This document shows positions 1-9,000 of a DNA stretch of 60,008 bases, one piece after another. Both the position numbers and the translations under genes were made by a program. Below the pieces are notes generated by a model. That model saw only the letters and a list, made by a program, of their open reading frames with translations. It was not told the DNA's origin and made no database searches. The DNA lies in the NCBI GenBank assembly GCA_022826645.1, contig JAJDUM010000014.1:1-60008 (forward strand), read 5' to 3'. This DNA is from Candidatus Poribacteria bacterium (lineage in GTDB: Bacteria; Poribacteria; WGA-4E; PCPOR2b). How positions within the stretch are numbered: position 1 is the first letter of the stretch; each line of letters starts with the position of its first letter.

Positions 1-138
1 ACCGAATAGTTCTGCTGCGACTAAGGCCGTTGTCATCACTTCTGCGGTTGACATTTTGCTTCGTGGATCGTCTTGATAGCCGTGCTGAATTAACAGATCG
101 TCACAAAGCGTATAAAATGCTACAATTACTAAGTCCAT
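1..138 (-). CDS. Transposase N-terminal fragment (cut by the window edge)
   Basis: ATG at 138 on the minus strand, preceded by AGGAGAAG, opens a frame of 46 codons that runs off the window without a stop. It begins MDLVIVAFYTLCDDLLIQ and continues with a segment containing KMSTAEVMTTALVAAELFG. This N-terminus resembles DDE transposases of the IS982/IS4-like type, but no catalytic residues fall inside the fragment, so the family is uncertain. The first 18 codons are identical to the fragment at 59955-60008. The gene is probably intact in the genome and only cut by the contig end. Confidence 0.7.
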   Translation of the reverse strand, partial: MDLVIVAFYTLCDDLLIQHGYQDDPRSKMSTAEVMTTALVAAELFG

Positions 139-220
139 GGGCTTCTCCTGTTTGAGTGTTTTGTTTTAGGCCACAAATACTCTAACGGAACTTCCATGGA
201 TATTCAAATAGCAACTTGCG
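1..220 (-). mobile_element. Insertion sequence, left copy (5' end of the element, truncated by the window edge)
   Basis: Bases 1-220 read on the minus strand are nearly identical to bases 59873-60008 read on the plus strand: the non-coding IS end starting CGCAAGTTGCTATTTGAATA, a ribosome binding site and the first transposase codons. Only a few mismatches are seen in the leader. The shared sequence stops at position 220, so that is taken as the IS terminus. The other IS end lies outside the window. Confidence 0.8.
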
Positions 221-270
221 TTTGTATACTTAACGGCATCTATGACTCGCGACACCTGTGAAAGATTGGC

Positions 271-1032
271 TCAGTTTTTGCCTTTCCGTGCTGCCAATAC
301 CGCGGCACAGAATGACCCATTGGCTTGTAGGGAAACGCGCACAGTGCGCGCACGTATCAGGTACTCCTCTAACCCCTCAGCGGTTACTTCCCTACCACGC
401 AGATCTATTATCAAAGGCGCGGTAGGCGAGCAATCAAGGTCCAGTTCCGATCGACGCTGGAAGTACTGATGAGCGACCTCAGCCGTTCCGAGATCACAAA
501 TCCGACCATCGCTACGCCGGATTCGACAAGATTCGCCCTCAAAATAGAGGTCGCCCATGCGTCGGAGGGCGATCTCCTCAAATGATAAGCCCGCACTTTT
601 CAAATTTCGCAACAGGCGCTCTTGACGCCTGATATACCCTTTGCGAAGAAAAAGATCGCTGAGTTGACACAGATTGTCAGATGCCTCATCTGGAAAAGCC
701 TCCGAGAACGATTTGCCGGCGTTCACACTCGCCTCGATTGTCCTCGCGGCGAAATGATCTTTCAAGCGAACTGTGACATCGTGAAGTCCTTCAACCGTCA
801 GAAGCTCGCGGCGGGTATCCTCAGCCATCATGTAGGAGAAGTTGGGTGCGCACCAGTAGGTTGGAAGGTGTAGCTCAATTGTCAGATGATCGCTTTCAGC
901 CTCAATTGACTTGACAAAACCAAGTTTGAGGATGGGCTCATCAAGTTCGGGATCGAGTACCTTCTCCAGCCGTTTGAAGATAGCTTCTCGGTTTAAGGTA
1001 TCAGGAAGCGATAGCCGCACATCATCGTACAT
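271..1032 (-). CDS. MIP18/DUF59-like (iron-sulfur assembly type) domain protein
   Basis: About 253 residues. The N-terminal 100 residues look like the MIP18/DUF59 fold (LDPELDEPILKLGFVKSIEA followed by a beta-rich stretch with LPTYWCAPNFSYMMAED). Known relatives assist Fe-S cluster assembly, and longer versions accompany soluble diiron (alkane/alkene/phenol) monooxygenase operons. The C-terminal 150 residues are not recognised. The ATG at 1032 is preferred over the in-frame ATG at 1044 because GGAGGGAAAA lies just before it. The gene follows an alcohol dehydrogenase by 65 bp on the same strand, probably as one operon. No monooxygenase gene is visible before the IS at the window edge, so a role in a diiron enzyme is inference only. 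Confidence 0.6.
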   Translation of the reverse strand: MYDDVRLSLPDTLNREAIFKRLEKVLDPELDEPILKLGFVKSIEAESDHLTIELHLPTYWCAPNFSYMMAEDTRRELLTVEGLHDVTVRLKDHFAARTIEASVNAGKSFSEAFPDEASDNLCQLSDLFLRKGYIRRQERLLRNLKSAGLSFEEIALRRMGDLYFEGESCRIRRSDGRICDLGTAEVAHQYFQRRSELDLDCSPTAPLIIDLRGREVTAEGLEEYLIRARTVRVSLQANGSFCAAVLAARKGKN

Positions 1033-1097
1033 TTTTCCCTCCATTTACATCGTGCCGGAATCGTCACGACGAACCCATCAATTTATGTGACAAGGGG

Positions 1098-2141
1098 CTA
1101 AGGAACGATAACACTCCGCCCCACAATCCGGCGATCCTTAAAATCGGTGATAGCAGCGTTAATGTCGTCCAGCGAGTACTGTTGCGCGTGCATGTTGACG
1201 CGACCTTCGGCGTTAAGCTCCATCAACTCGACCAGTTCCGTGTAGTTACCCACAAGACTGCCGACGATTGCAATTTCATTAATGATCATGTGAACGGTGG
1301 GGACCTCAATTGTGCCGCCGTAACCGACAACGAAGTGGGTCCCGCCTTGACGCAGCATCTGCCAACAGAGTTGCTCTGCACCGAGCTCCCCCACAAAGTC
1401 GATGACGGCGTGGGCACCGCCTCCGGTGAGTTCTTTCAACTCCTCAACGACATCGGGACCGCCATCGAGCACATGGTGAGCGCCCAAGTCTTTAGCCAGC
1501 TTTTGGGCAGCTTCACTCTGGTCAACCGCAACGGTACGGGTGCCACACAACTCATGTAAACACTGGAGGGCGATGTGCCCCAACCCACCCACACCGAGGA
1601 CAACACAATAACTGCCCGGACTCAATATCTTTGCCGCTCGTTTGGCGACCCGGTAGGCGGTGATGCCGGCGTCCGCCATCGGAGCCACATTCACCGGCAA
1701 CACATTCTCGTTGAGTTTGATCAGCGCCCGCTCGTTGGTCAGGAAATACTCAGCAAAGCCGCCGTTGGTACTAAGCCCCGGAAATATGCTGTCCTCGCAG
1801 TACATATCTTCGCCGCGACGGCAGCCGGCACAGATGCCGCATGACCGTAAGGGATGGCAGATGACGGCATCACCGGGCTTCACCGATTTCACGCCAGTGC
1901 CGACCTCCTCAACCCAACCTGCGTTTTCATGCCCCATGGTATAGGGCAACAACGCGCCGTCCACATCCATCACGTCCCGCCATACCCCCTCGATGATGTG
2001 CAGATCGGTCCGGCACAAGCCTGCAGCACCGACACGAACAATCACGTCCCCGGGATCACTGATGGTTGGATCGGGTACGGTCTCAATTTTAAGATCGACG
2101 TTCATCTCTTTGTCGTACGCATACAGTTGGGCGGCTTTCAC
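1098..2141 (-). CDS. Zinc-dependent alcohol dehydrogenase (MDR superfamily)
   Basis: A 347-residue medium-chain dehydrogenase/reductase that should oxidise an alcohol with NAD(P)+. The catalytic-zinc region is seen as GLCRTDLH (Cys near residue 43) and the GHENAGWVEEVG helix (His-Glu). The structural-zinc cysteines occur as CGICAGCRRGEDMYC, and the nucleotide-binding turn is GVGGLGHIALQ. Length and order are standard for the family. The start is GTG at 2141 behind AGGAGGGAATCAAG. It is upstream of the MIP18-like gene in the same direction, a pairing known from diiron monooxygenase clusters where such dehydrogenases oxidise the alcohol product. The real substrate cannot be read from the sequence. 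Confidence 0.9.
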   Translation of the reverse strand: MKAAQLYAYDKEMNVDLKIETVPDPTISDPGDVIVRVGAAGLCRTDLHIIEGVWRDVMDVDGALLPYTMGHENAGWVEEVGTGVKSVKPGDAVICHPLRSCGICAGCRRGEDMYCEDSIFPGLSTNGGFAEYFLTNERALIKLNENVLPVNVAPMADAGITAYRVAKRAAKILSPGSYCVVLGVGGLGHIALQCLHELCGTRTVAVDQSEAAQKLAKDLGAHHVLDGGPDVVEELKELTGGGAHAVIDFVGELGAEQLCWQMLRQGGTHFVVGYGGTIEVPTVHMIINEIAIVGSLVGNYTELVELMELNAEGRVNMHAQQYSLDDINAAITDFKDRRIVGRSVIVP

Positions 2142-2300
2142 CTTGATTCCCTCCTTTTCGGACTCCGATACAAGTTATTGGACATATTTTTTGCTTATTG
2201 AGATTAGTGGTATACGTACTATGACTGGATCATGTTATTGGGATTTTCCAAAAAATGGCTTAAAATGTCTGATAACGTTATTTATCGGAGATTTTACAAA

Positions 2301-2816
2301 TTATGCCTCGTCGGGGTTTTGCATATTCCCTGGACAGAGGTACTCAACCGTTACACCATTTTGAGTGAGTGCGCCGAGGAAGTTGTGCCACTTGCTATCA
2401 ACCGCCTGTAGGATAGGCGGTTCCCCTGAGTGAGCACATGCAACCGCGACAAATTTCCTATCATCGTCATCGAAATTAGCCAACGCTGGATCGCTTGGGA
2501 ATTCGGCAAAGTTTATTTTTTGACCAACGATCGGTGTGATCTCAACTAAATCACACAGGTCAGGATTTGTCCAATTTGTCTCTACCCACTTCAGAAACGC
2601 ATCACCAACACCGGGCTGACCAGACGGATTCAATTTATTTCGGTATTCGTTAATGATACCCCGTCGGTCCTCCAACACTTGGTAATCTACCGCTAATTTT
2701 ACTTCGCCATTGGTTATTTGCACAAGTCTGTCAACACAGATTTCAACACAATCCTCAGATGCGTGGGAAAAACGGTTGGCTACGAGCGGGACATTCGTAT
2801 CTACAATTACGGTCAT
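2301..2816 (-). CDS. PIN-like nuclease domain protein, partner of the AAA ATPase
   Basis: 171 residues. The start MTVIVDTNVPLVAN carries the first PIN acidic residue (Asp6 in a VDTN motif). Later acidic positions are seen in the FDDDDRKFVAVACAH segment and in LQAVDSKWHNF, which fits the PIN layout of three or four Asp/Glu around one metal site. PIN proteins are usually RNases. The start codon overlaps the stop of the upstream ATPase by four bases (ATGA), so the two are translationally coupled and probably act together. No small antitoxin sits next to it, so it is unlikely to be a VapC of a normal VapBC pair. Assignment as PIN-like is by motif only. Confidence 0.6.
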   Translation of the reverse strand: MTVIVDTNVPLVANRFSHASEDCVEICVDRLVQITNGEVKLAVDYQVLEDRRGIINEYRNKLNPSGQPGVGDAFLKWVETNWTNPDLCDLVEITPIVGQKINFAEFPSDPALANFDDDDRKFVAVACAHSGEPPILQAVDSKWHNFLGALTQNGVTVEYLCPGNMQNPDEA

Positions 2817-4102
2817 TTCTTGTTCGCTTTCCGCCGCTGCATTTCAGCTCTTGTTTTTGCTGCCAAGTCGCCCATCTCATCGCCAAAGAAATCCTTAGGC
2901 CAATTGCTGATGTTGCCGTATTCATCAACCTTGAGCTGTTCAGCTTTGGAGTTGCCGTCGTTGATCTCGCAAAAATAGAATGCGGTCTGATTCGCTGAAA
3001 TTCCTTCATCGTGAACCCCGTATTCAGCAATCCGGCGCATCAAGCGCAGCAGCAGATGTTCGCTGTGGCTTTCAAGGATGATTTGTATGCCCCGATTTTT
3101 CACGACATCAATCAGAACGTCTGCTAACTCTGATTGCACTTTCGGGTGCAGATGCGCTTCTGGTTGTTCGAGGATGAGGGTTGAACCTTCGGGAGCGTAG
3201 TAGCAGGCGGTCAGCACTGGCAGGACTTGAGAAATGCCGAAGCCAACGTCTGTGAGTCCGACTTCGGGGCCATCTTTGTACTGTTGGACAAGGAGTTCGT
3301 AATTCTGTTCTATATTAGAGATAGGATTAAAACGATAAGAATAGATAAGTTTCAGGTTCTGTAGCCATTCCATAACCTGCTTGGAAGTAGGATTTTCTTG
3401 AACCAAACTCGAAAGTAGAACGGAAACCGTCTTTTCCCCATACGGACCGACATCTTTGACCCGGCTCTCCTCCCAACGGTAATAGCGTCGTGGGTCTTCG
3501 CGAACCGGACGGAGATAGTAGATTCGAGTAAATAGGTCTTCAAAAGATTCTTCAAGATCAGAAAACCGCGCGGCAGTGTTTGAGGGATGAAAGCGAAACC
3601 CATAGCATCGGAACGGTCTTACCGATCCTCTTGGATAAAATGCCCGTTGATTGACATCAGGAAGTATAATTTCGTAACTCCCCGTCCCCGACTTTGGCTC
3701 TATCCCAAATTGGTTTTCACCTACTTGATAACTGATCCGTCCTATACTTTGGTTATGCAAGTTAAAATAAAGGGAAAGGGCATCAAGTTCGTCCATACTC
3801 ATCAGGGTAATCTTTTCGGGCAACTTCCATGACACCGAAATACCGAGGCTCGGTCCCTTTATAGGACGGTGGATAGCATAACCGAAACCTCTCAAATCAA
3901 CGAGTGACTCATCATCGCCAAAGTAAAGTGGCTTATCCCATTCCGGTGGACGTTCCACAGTCTGCTTGAGCAGAAGTAGGAGCTGCAAGAGACTACTTTT
4001 GCCAGAGCTATTCGCGCCGAAAAGTCCAGTCAATGGGGCAAACTGTAGGCTACCGGTATCTTGCCATGACTTAAAATTCTGTGCACTGAGTCCTGTAATC
4101 AT
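2813..4102 (-). CDS. AAA/ABC-type ATPase (OLD-like, DUF3696-type)
   Basis: 429 residues. Walker A is GANSSGKSS at residues 29-37, directly after the MITGLSAQNFKSW N-terminal strand typical of SMC/OLD-like ATPases. An ABC-signature-like DVGFGISQ is at 285-292, Walker B LILEQPEAHLHP at 309-320, and the switch histidine is in ESHSEHLLLRL. Gln stands at the position before the catalytic Glu region, as in this subfamily. The organisation matches the single-protein AAA ATPases annotated DUF3696. The ribosome binding site AAGGAGG precedes ATG at 4102. The PIN-like gene overlaps by four bases. ATPase-nuclease pairs of this kind often belong to phage defence; that role is inferred here. Confidence 0.85.
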   Translation of the reverse strand: MITGLSAQNFKSWQDTGSLQFAPLTGLFGANSSGKSSLLQLLLLLKQTVERPPEWDKPLYFGDDESLVDLRGFGYAIHRPIKGPSLGISVSWKLPEKITLMSMDELDALSLYFNLHNQSIGRISYQVGENQFGIEPKSGTGSYEIILPDVNQRAFYPRGSVRPFRCYGFRFHPSNTAARFSDLEESFEDLFTRIYYLRPVREDPRRYYRWEESRVKDVGPYGEKTVSVLLSSLVQENPTSKQVMEWLQNLKLIYSYRFNPISNIEQNYELLVQQYKDGPEVGLTDVGFGISQVLPVLTACYYAPEGSTLILEQPEAHLHPKVQSELADVLIDVVKNRGIQIILESHSEHLLLRLMRRIAEYGVHDEGISANQTAFYFCEINDGNSKAEQLKVDEYGNISNWPKDFFGDEMGDLAAKTRAEMQRRKANKK

Positions 4103-4156
4103 GCGTTGCCTCCTTTTGATGCTGTACTAGCGGCGACTGTGCTACACTAGAAAGAC

Positions 4157-4262
4157 CAAGTTGGGTTTCACTCTGTCAGCATATAAGCATGTGTTATTGA
4201 ACGACTGATCCTCTTATTGTCTTTGATAGGGATTCATGATTAACCGTTCAACCCAACCTACG
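4157..4262 (-). repeat. GTAGGTTGGGTT-type inverted-end repeat, copy 1
   Basis: Read on the minus strand this begins CGTAGGTTGGGTTGAACGG and ends near GAAACCCAACTTGG, so its two ends are inverted copies. The same about 106-bp layout occurs on the plus strand at 37809-37914, including the internal CCCTATCAA and ACAATAA words. GTAGGTTGGGTT palindromes are common dispersed elements in cyanobacteria and other bacteria. Confidence 0.65.
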
Positions 4263-4267
4263 GGACG

Positions 4268-4492
4268 TTAAATGTCAACTGCTAGTGCCTCATCAATATC
4301 TCGCGTCACTTTTTCCTCTGGTGTATCAGCAAAGGCATCGTGAAACTGCGTGACGATATTCTCCCATTCTTTTCGCTAGGTCGTCGGATCCGCTCCAAGG
4401 GATTTACGCAGTTGTTCGCGTTCCACTTTCGACAGTTTTTCGATAAGTGGTAATAGTTTTTCTAGGGTAACCGGTTCAGCAATTTGAATCAT
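4268..4492 (-). pseudogene. Small antitoxin-like gene broken by an in-frame TAG
   Basis: On the minus strand ATG at 4492 opens a 74-codon frame with a TAG at codon 39. It encodes MIQIAEPVTLEKLLPLIEKL at the start, and after the stop continues in the same frame as RKEWENIVTQFHDAF and EEKVTRDIDEALAVDI to a TAA at 4268. Coding character continues on both sides of the stop, so this looks like a recent nonsense mutation. The composition and size resemble small addiction-module antitoxins with a C-terminal 'D(I/E)DEA' tail. No toxin partner is present directly downstream. The frame is too short on either side of the stop to be found as an intact ORF. Confidence 0.55.
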
Positions 4493-4539
4493 CGTAATCT
4501 ATTCCTTTCTTCAAAATTCGTTGTCTTTCGGATTCCAAG

Positions 4540-4869
4540 TTAAATGGCAACGACTCGCTGATGGCCCTCGCTATCTTCTGCGAGTGTAATCCGAATCTCG
4601 ATGTTGCGGCTAAAGCGGTTGAGAAGTGTAAACAATCGCTCCACGCTAAAGCGGTTAAAATCACCTTTCTTGAGTCTTGAAATGTCGGAGGGGTCGATGC
4701 CGAGGATTTTTCCGGCTTTTGCTTGTGTGAGTTTTTGGGCTTCAATGATGTTGTAGATCTCAAGAGCTAAATCTGCCTTCACCAAGGCTCGCTCGGCTTC
4801 GGAATCAGAAAATCCCAAATCCTTAAACACATTCCCAGAGCTCTGCTCGACTTTAATATCTTCACTCAT
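4540..4869 (-). CDS. HigA-type antitoxin (XRE helix-turn-helix)
   Basis: 109 residues. A helix-turn-helix is visible as LTQAKAGKILGIDPSDISRLKKGDF near residues 48-72. It is preceded by FKDLGFSDSEAERALVKADLALEI, the usual N-terminus of the larger XRE antitoxins paired with phage-Gp49-like (HigB) toxins. It should neutralise the toxin encoded just upstream and repress the shared promoter. The ATG overlaps the toxin stop codon by four bases, so translation is coupled, with the toxin gene first as in HigBA systems. An 8-bp inverted repeat in front of the operon (5240-5278) is a plausible operator. Confidence 0.85.
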   Translation of the reverse strand: MSEDIKVEQSSGNVFKDLGFSDSEAERALVKADLALEIYNIIEAQKLTQAKAGKILGIDPSDISRLKKGDFNRFSVERLFTLLNRFSRNIEIRITLAEDSEGHQRVVAI

Positions 4870-5207
4870 TGTTTTGCCTCCAGTTGTTGCACGATTTTTA
4901 GTCGCTGTTTTATCAAATCAATTTCTCGTTTCGGGGTTCTGATTCCGCGCGTCGATTTCTTCTGAAACGCATGGAGCACATAGATTTTCTCGCCAATTTT
5001 GACAGTGTAAACAGCGCGATATGTATCTGTATCGTAACGGGCAACAATTTCCCACACGCCAGATCCAATGCCCCGCATCGGTTTTGCTTTGGGGTGTTTC
5101 GCACCGCGCTGAGCAAAACGTAACGCCTCACCGACTACCCGTCTTACGGCTTTAGGGAAACGTCGGACTTGCTCGCGAGAATCCCCAACCCAAGTTACTT
5201 CTTTCAT
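4866..5207 (-). CDS. HigB/RelE-type toxin (phage Gp49-like)
   Basis: 113 residues from ATG at 5207. The family core is visible: RRFPKAVRRVVGEALRFAQ, the WEIVARYDTDTYRAVYTVK beta-hairpin, then VLHAFQKKSTRGI and IDLIKQRL. These toxins are ribosome-dependent or free mRNA interferases related to RelE. Family members usually start MKEV, which supports the ATG at 5207. A TTG twelve bases upstream (5219) preceded by GGGGAAG is an alternative. It is followed by the antitoxin with an ATGA overlap, making a complete toxin-antitoxin operon transcribed from the region around 5240-5280. Confidence 0.85.
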   Translation of the reverse strand: MKEVTWVGDSREQVRRFPKAVRRVVGEALRFAQRGAKHPKAKPMRGIGSGVWEIVARYDTDTYRAVYTVKIGEKIYVLHAFQKKSTRGIRTPKREIDLIKQRLKIVQQLEAKQ

Positions 5208-5239
5208 CGCTTCGTTCAAAATTATGTCTTCCCCTCACG

Positions 5240-5278
5240 TCATGGTAGACTTGCTATATTATGGCAGATTTACCATGA
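5240..5278. promoter_or_regulatory. Inverted repeat, candidate operator of the toxin-antitoxin operon
   Basis: TCATGGTA at 5240-5247 is the exact inverse complement of TACCATGA at 5271-5278. The 23 bp between them are AT-rich and contain a possible minus-strand -10 element. The site lies just upstream of the toxin start, where autoregulating HigA-type antitoxins bind. Operator function is inferred. Confidence 0.5.
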
Positions 5279-5365
5279 AGATTACAACTCTTTTTTGGAG
5301 GGATTGAAGCGGAGGTAAGGAAGTTAAGACGGGCAAAGATGCCCGACAAGAGAACTTATAGGATA

Positions 5366-5656
5366 TTATTCCTCATTGTACAGGAATTGGCTGAGTTGAG
5401 AGATTTGCATCCCAATCCCGCCATGAGAGTATTGTATGTCAGGATTGAAGGCATCGACACCTTCAATTGCATCCCGATAGGTCTTGCCCATGCAGACAAA
5501 AACGGTACGGTAGCAGCCAGAATTTAAAATCGGCTTGAGAGTAGAGAAGGTTTCCTGATGCAATTCCTTAGTCCGTTCGACAGTCATGCGACGGTCATAG
5601 TAGGGGAGACACAGGCTATTGGAGCCCCGCGAATCCAGTCCAAGAAAGCCTATCAA
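5366..5656 (-). pseudogene. Unidentified gene fragment
   Basis: A minus-strand frame of about 96 residues with no ATG start and no ribosome binding site; the first possible start is TTG at 5656. The protein contains LPYYDRRMTVERTKELHQET and a segment with TVFVCMGKTYRDAIEGVDAF followed by GGIGMQISQLSQFL. This reads like the C-terminal two thirds of a small cytosolic protein, distantly like YaaA/DUF6884-type proteins. The frame is closed upstream by TGA near 5710. It is more likely a truncated remnant than an intact gene. The surrounding 5280-6054 shows no other gene. Confidence 0.35.
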
Positions 5657-6054
5657 TGAAATCTGCGTGACTATATCTGTATGAATTCTTCGCCGAAAAT
5701 AATGCGTTCATGTTAGCATACCGATTCCTGAAATGCAACCAAAAAGGCAGGGGTCTCAATGCACTCGGCGGATCGCTAATTCCACGAGGAACAGCAGAAT
5801 ATGGATAGGTAATATTTTGGTGTAGGGTTTAGGGGGCAATTATGTTATACTTTGTAGGATGGAAACGGATTAGCCCTTCAACATTTCGGCTGTTTTTGCG
5901 TCCAAAGGATCGAGAATTTTGGGAGGCGTTTCGCTACTGTTCTCCGTTCGCGCATCGAGTTGAGACAGGTCCAAAGCCGATCTGACACGCCACCGGGGTT
6001 CGGGCTTGCCGAGTTTCTTGGGACACCATGACATTTTGAGGAGAAAAAAATCAG
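5657..6054. other. Gene-poor stretch upstream of the YCF48-repeat gene
   Basis: No convincing coding sequence is seen. Short minus-strand frames around 5870-6094 overlap the start of the strongly supported 6055 gene and lack family features. The sequence TATACT-like TTATACTTTG near 5842 could be part of a promoter for the downstream gene, but no good -35 match was found. Confidence 0.4.
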
Positions 6055-9000
6055 ATGAAAGGGACATACCAACATATATTCCGAGCGACAACACTTACGC
6101 TTGCATTCATACTATTATTTATCGGCTGTAGGCAGGACGTGACCCGCAAAGCGGATTGGGAAGTTGATTTCACAGATCTGCACTTCGCAGATGCGGAACG
6201 CGGCTGGCTTGTCGGTGAAAAGGGGACGATCGTTCATACAAACGATGGTGGCAAGACGTGGGAACGTCAAGAAGTTGGAACGGAAGGTGATTTCAAGGCG
6301 GTCTATTTCACCAACGCTCGCTACGGTTGGGCGGTCGGCGATAAGGGTTTGATTGCCACCACCGACGACGGACGCCGCTGGCAGCTCCAAGAAAGCGGTA
6401 CTTTAGCAATGCTCAGGGATGTCCACTTTGCGAACTCCGATGAGGGGTGGATTGTCGGAGAGGATGCCGACCTACTATACACAAAGAATGGCGGCAAGAC
6501 GTGGGAACGGTATGAATACATCAGCGAGTTTCCGCTCAGCGGTGTCTGGTTCGTTACCAAACGCCGTGGTTGGACTGTCGGTGCAAACGATCGGATCCTC
6601 TTCACAGAGGACGGCGGCAAAACGTGGCGGCAGCAGAGTAACCGCTACGCGGGTGAACGGGACCGGATGATTAACGACAACAAGCGGGTCTTCTTCATCA
6701 GCAAAACCGAGGGCTGGCTTGTCGGGACTGACGGCTCGATCTTCCACACGACAAACGGCGGTGCGGAATGGACACGTCAGGATAGCCGCATCCCACTGAT
6801 CAACGGGCACGTCCGAGACACCGTCAACAGCATCCATTTCGTAGACAACAAACGCGGCGTAGCGGTCGCTGACATCGGCTTCATCACATTCACAGAGGAC
6901 GGAGGAGACAATTGGCGATTGCTGGAGAGCGGCACCGAAAATAATCTGACCGGGGTTCAGTTCACCACGCCAGACGAGGCGTGGGCGGTCGGTTGGCAGG
7001 GCACAATCATGCACTCGGAAGATGGTGGGGAAACGTGGGCGATAGTCAGCGGCACGACTGCCAACAACCTTGAGGAGATACAGTTCGCTGACGGGAACCG
7101 GGCGGTCGCTGTCGGCGAAAAAGGCACCATCGCCGTGACCCAAGATGGCGGAGAAACGTGGACTGAGGTTCAAACCGATATTTGGGACCACATCCGAAGC
7201 CTCTATTTTGTTTCAGACCTCGAGGGTTGGGCGGTCGGCGATCGTGGCATGATTGTCCACACCGCCGACGGCGGGCAGAGTTGGGAAACCCAAAAAAGCG
7301 GGTGGTGGTACTCGCTCCGAGGCACCTACTTCGTCAGCCCGAAAAAGGGCTGGGTCGTTGGCGATCTGGGGACAGTCCTGCATACCGCTGACGGCGGCGA
7401 ATCGTGGGTACAGCAGACACCGGGCGAATTTCACATGCTCAAAGAGGTGTTCTTCCTCAACGATAAGGAAGGTTGGTCGGTTGGTTGGCCCGGCATTGTC
7501 ATTCACACAGCCAACAGCGGACTGACATGGACGCAACAGAAGACACCCACCTACAACGAACTGTACGCCATCTACTTTATCGACAACAAAACCGGCTGGG
7601 TGACGGGTCAGTTTGGGGAAATTATACACACCAAAGATGGCGGGAAAACGTGGAGATTCCAACCCAGCGGCGTGGAGACAAACCTGAACAAGGTCTACTT
7701 TGCCGATGAAAAGCACGGCCTCATCGTGGGCGATGGCGGCGTGATACTGACCACTACCAACGGCGGGAAGAAATGGGAGAAGCAGGAGAGCGATACGGAG
7801 AATGACCTATACGGATTCGCGCTGTCGCCAGAAGGGATGGTCGCTGTCGGTAAAGGCGGGATCGCGATGCGTTACTCCGTTGATGCAGAGGAACTGCCAG
7901 CCGAACTGCCCCCATTGGCAGAACGCAGGGATACCACCGACGCTGTCGAGGAGGCACCAACTATGGAAGAGGTCACCTACCATTGGGAGATCGTCCGTCA
8001 AGCAACGTGGCAGACCGATTTCACCGACACCTATTTTCATCGCACGGGGGAGGAGTCCGTCACCTTACGTGGGTGGGCGGTCGGATCCGGTGGCGTGATT
8101 GCACACACGACAGACGGTGGCAAAACATGGGTGCCCCAACATAGCAGCGTGCAGGAAGATTTGCGGCTAATCACCTTCGTTGATGAAAACCACGGGTGGG
8201 TCGCCGGACGCGGTGTGCTGCTTCGGACAGAAAACGGTGGACAAACGTGGCAGGTCATCAAAAAGGTGGTGCGAAATTTCCAAAGGATCAGCGCCATGCA
8301 GTTTATAAACACGAAAGAAGGCTGGCTCGGTGCGGATCAGGGACAAACGCTCCACACGACGGACGGCGGCGTAACGTGGAAACGCCAGAAAACCGGGACG
8401 ACGGACAAACCAATCATAGCACTGCATTTCGTCAATAGCACCGAAGGATGGGCGATCACCCCTCAGCGGGTCGAAGGCGGGTTGATTCTGCATACGGTCA
8501 ACAGCGGGGACTACTGGGAGATTCAGGACAAGACCCATCAACCTGCTGCCGCAGTCCATTTCGCCGATGCGAAGTCCGGTTGGATTGTGGGCAGGGATGG
8601 CAGATCCTTCACTACAGACGATGGAGGCGTGACGTGGAAACAGCTCTTCCCGGAGATCCCGGCGGAAGGGCTTCGTCGCATTAAGTTCGATAGTCATCAG
8701 CGCGCTTGGGGAATCGATCGGAGTGGGGCGATCCTCGTGACGAACGACCAGGGCGAGAGTTGGGAGTCGGACTATGTGGGACTTGAGACGCCGGCAGAAC
8801 TCATCGCACAGAGCAAACAGGCGGACATGGAAGCAAAAGCAGATGACACTGAAGAACCGGAGCCAACGATCACCAACCCACTGGACGACAGTTTTACCGA
8901 TATCTTCCAGAGGGACCTGACCGAACAGCGATCCCGTGCCGGACGTTTCACGCCTGAAGGAGAGATTGAGAGCGAGCCCGAAGACACAACTGTCACACAG

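Noticed and set aside
5870..6094. Short minus-strand coding sequence near the YCF48 gene start
   Set aside because: Overlaps the well supported ATG and leader of the 6055 gene, with no ribosome binding site or family features.
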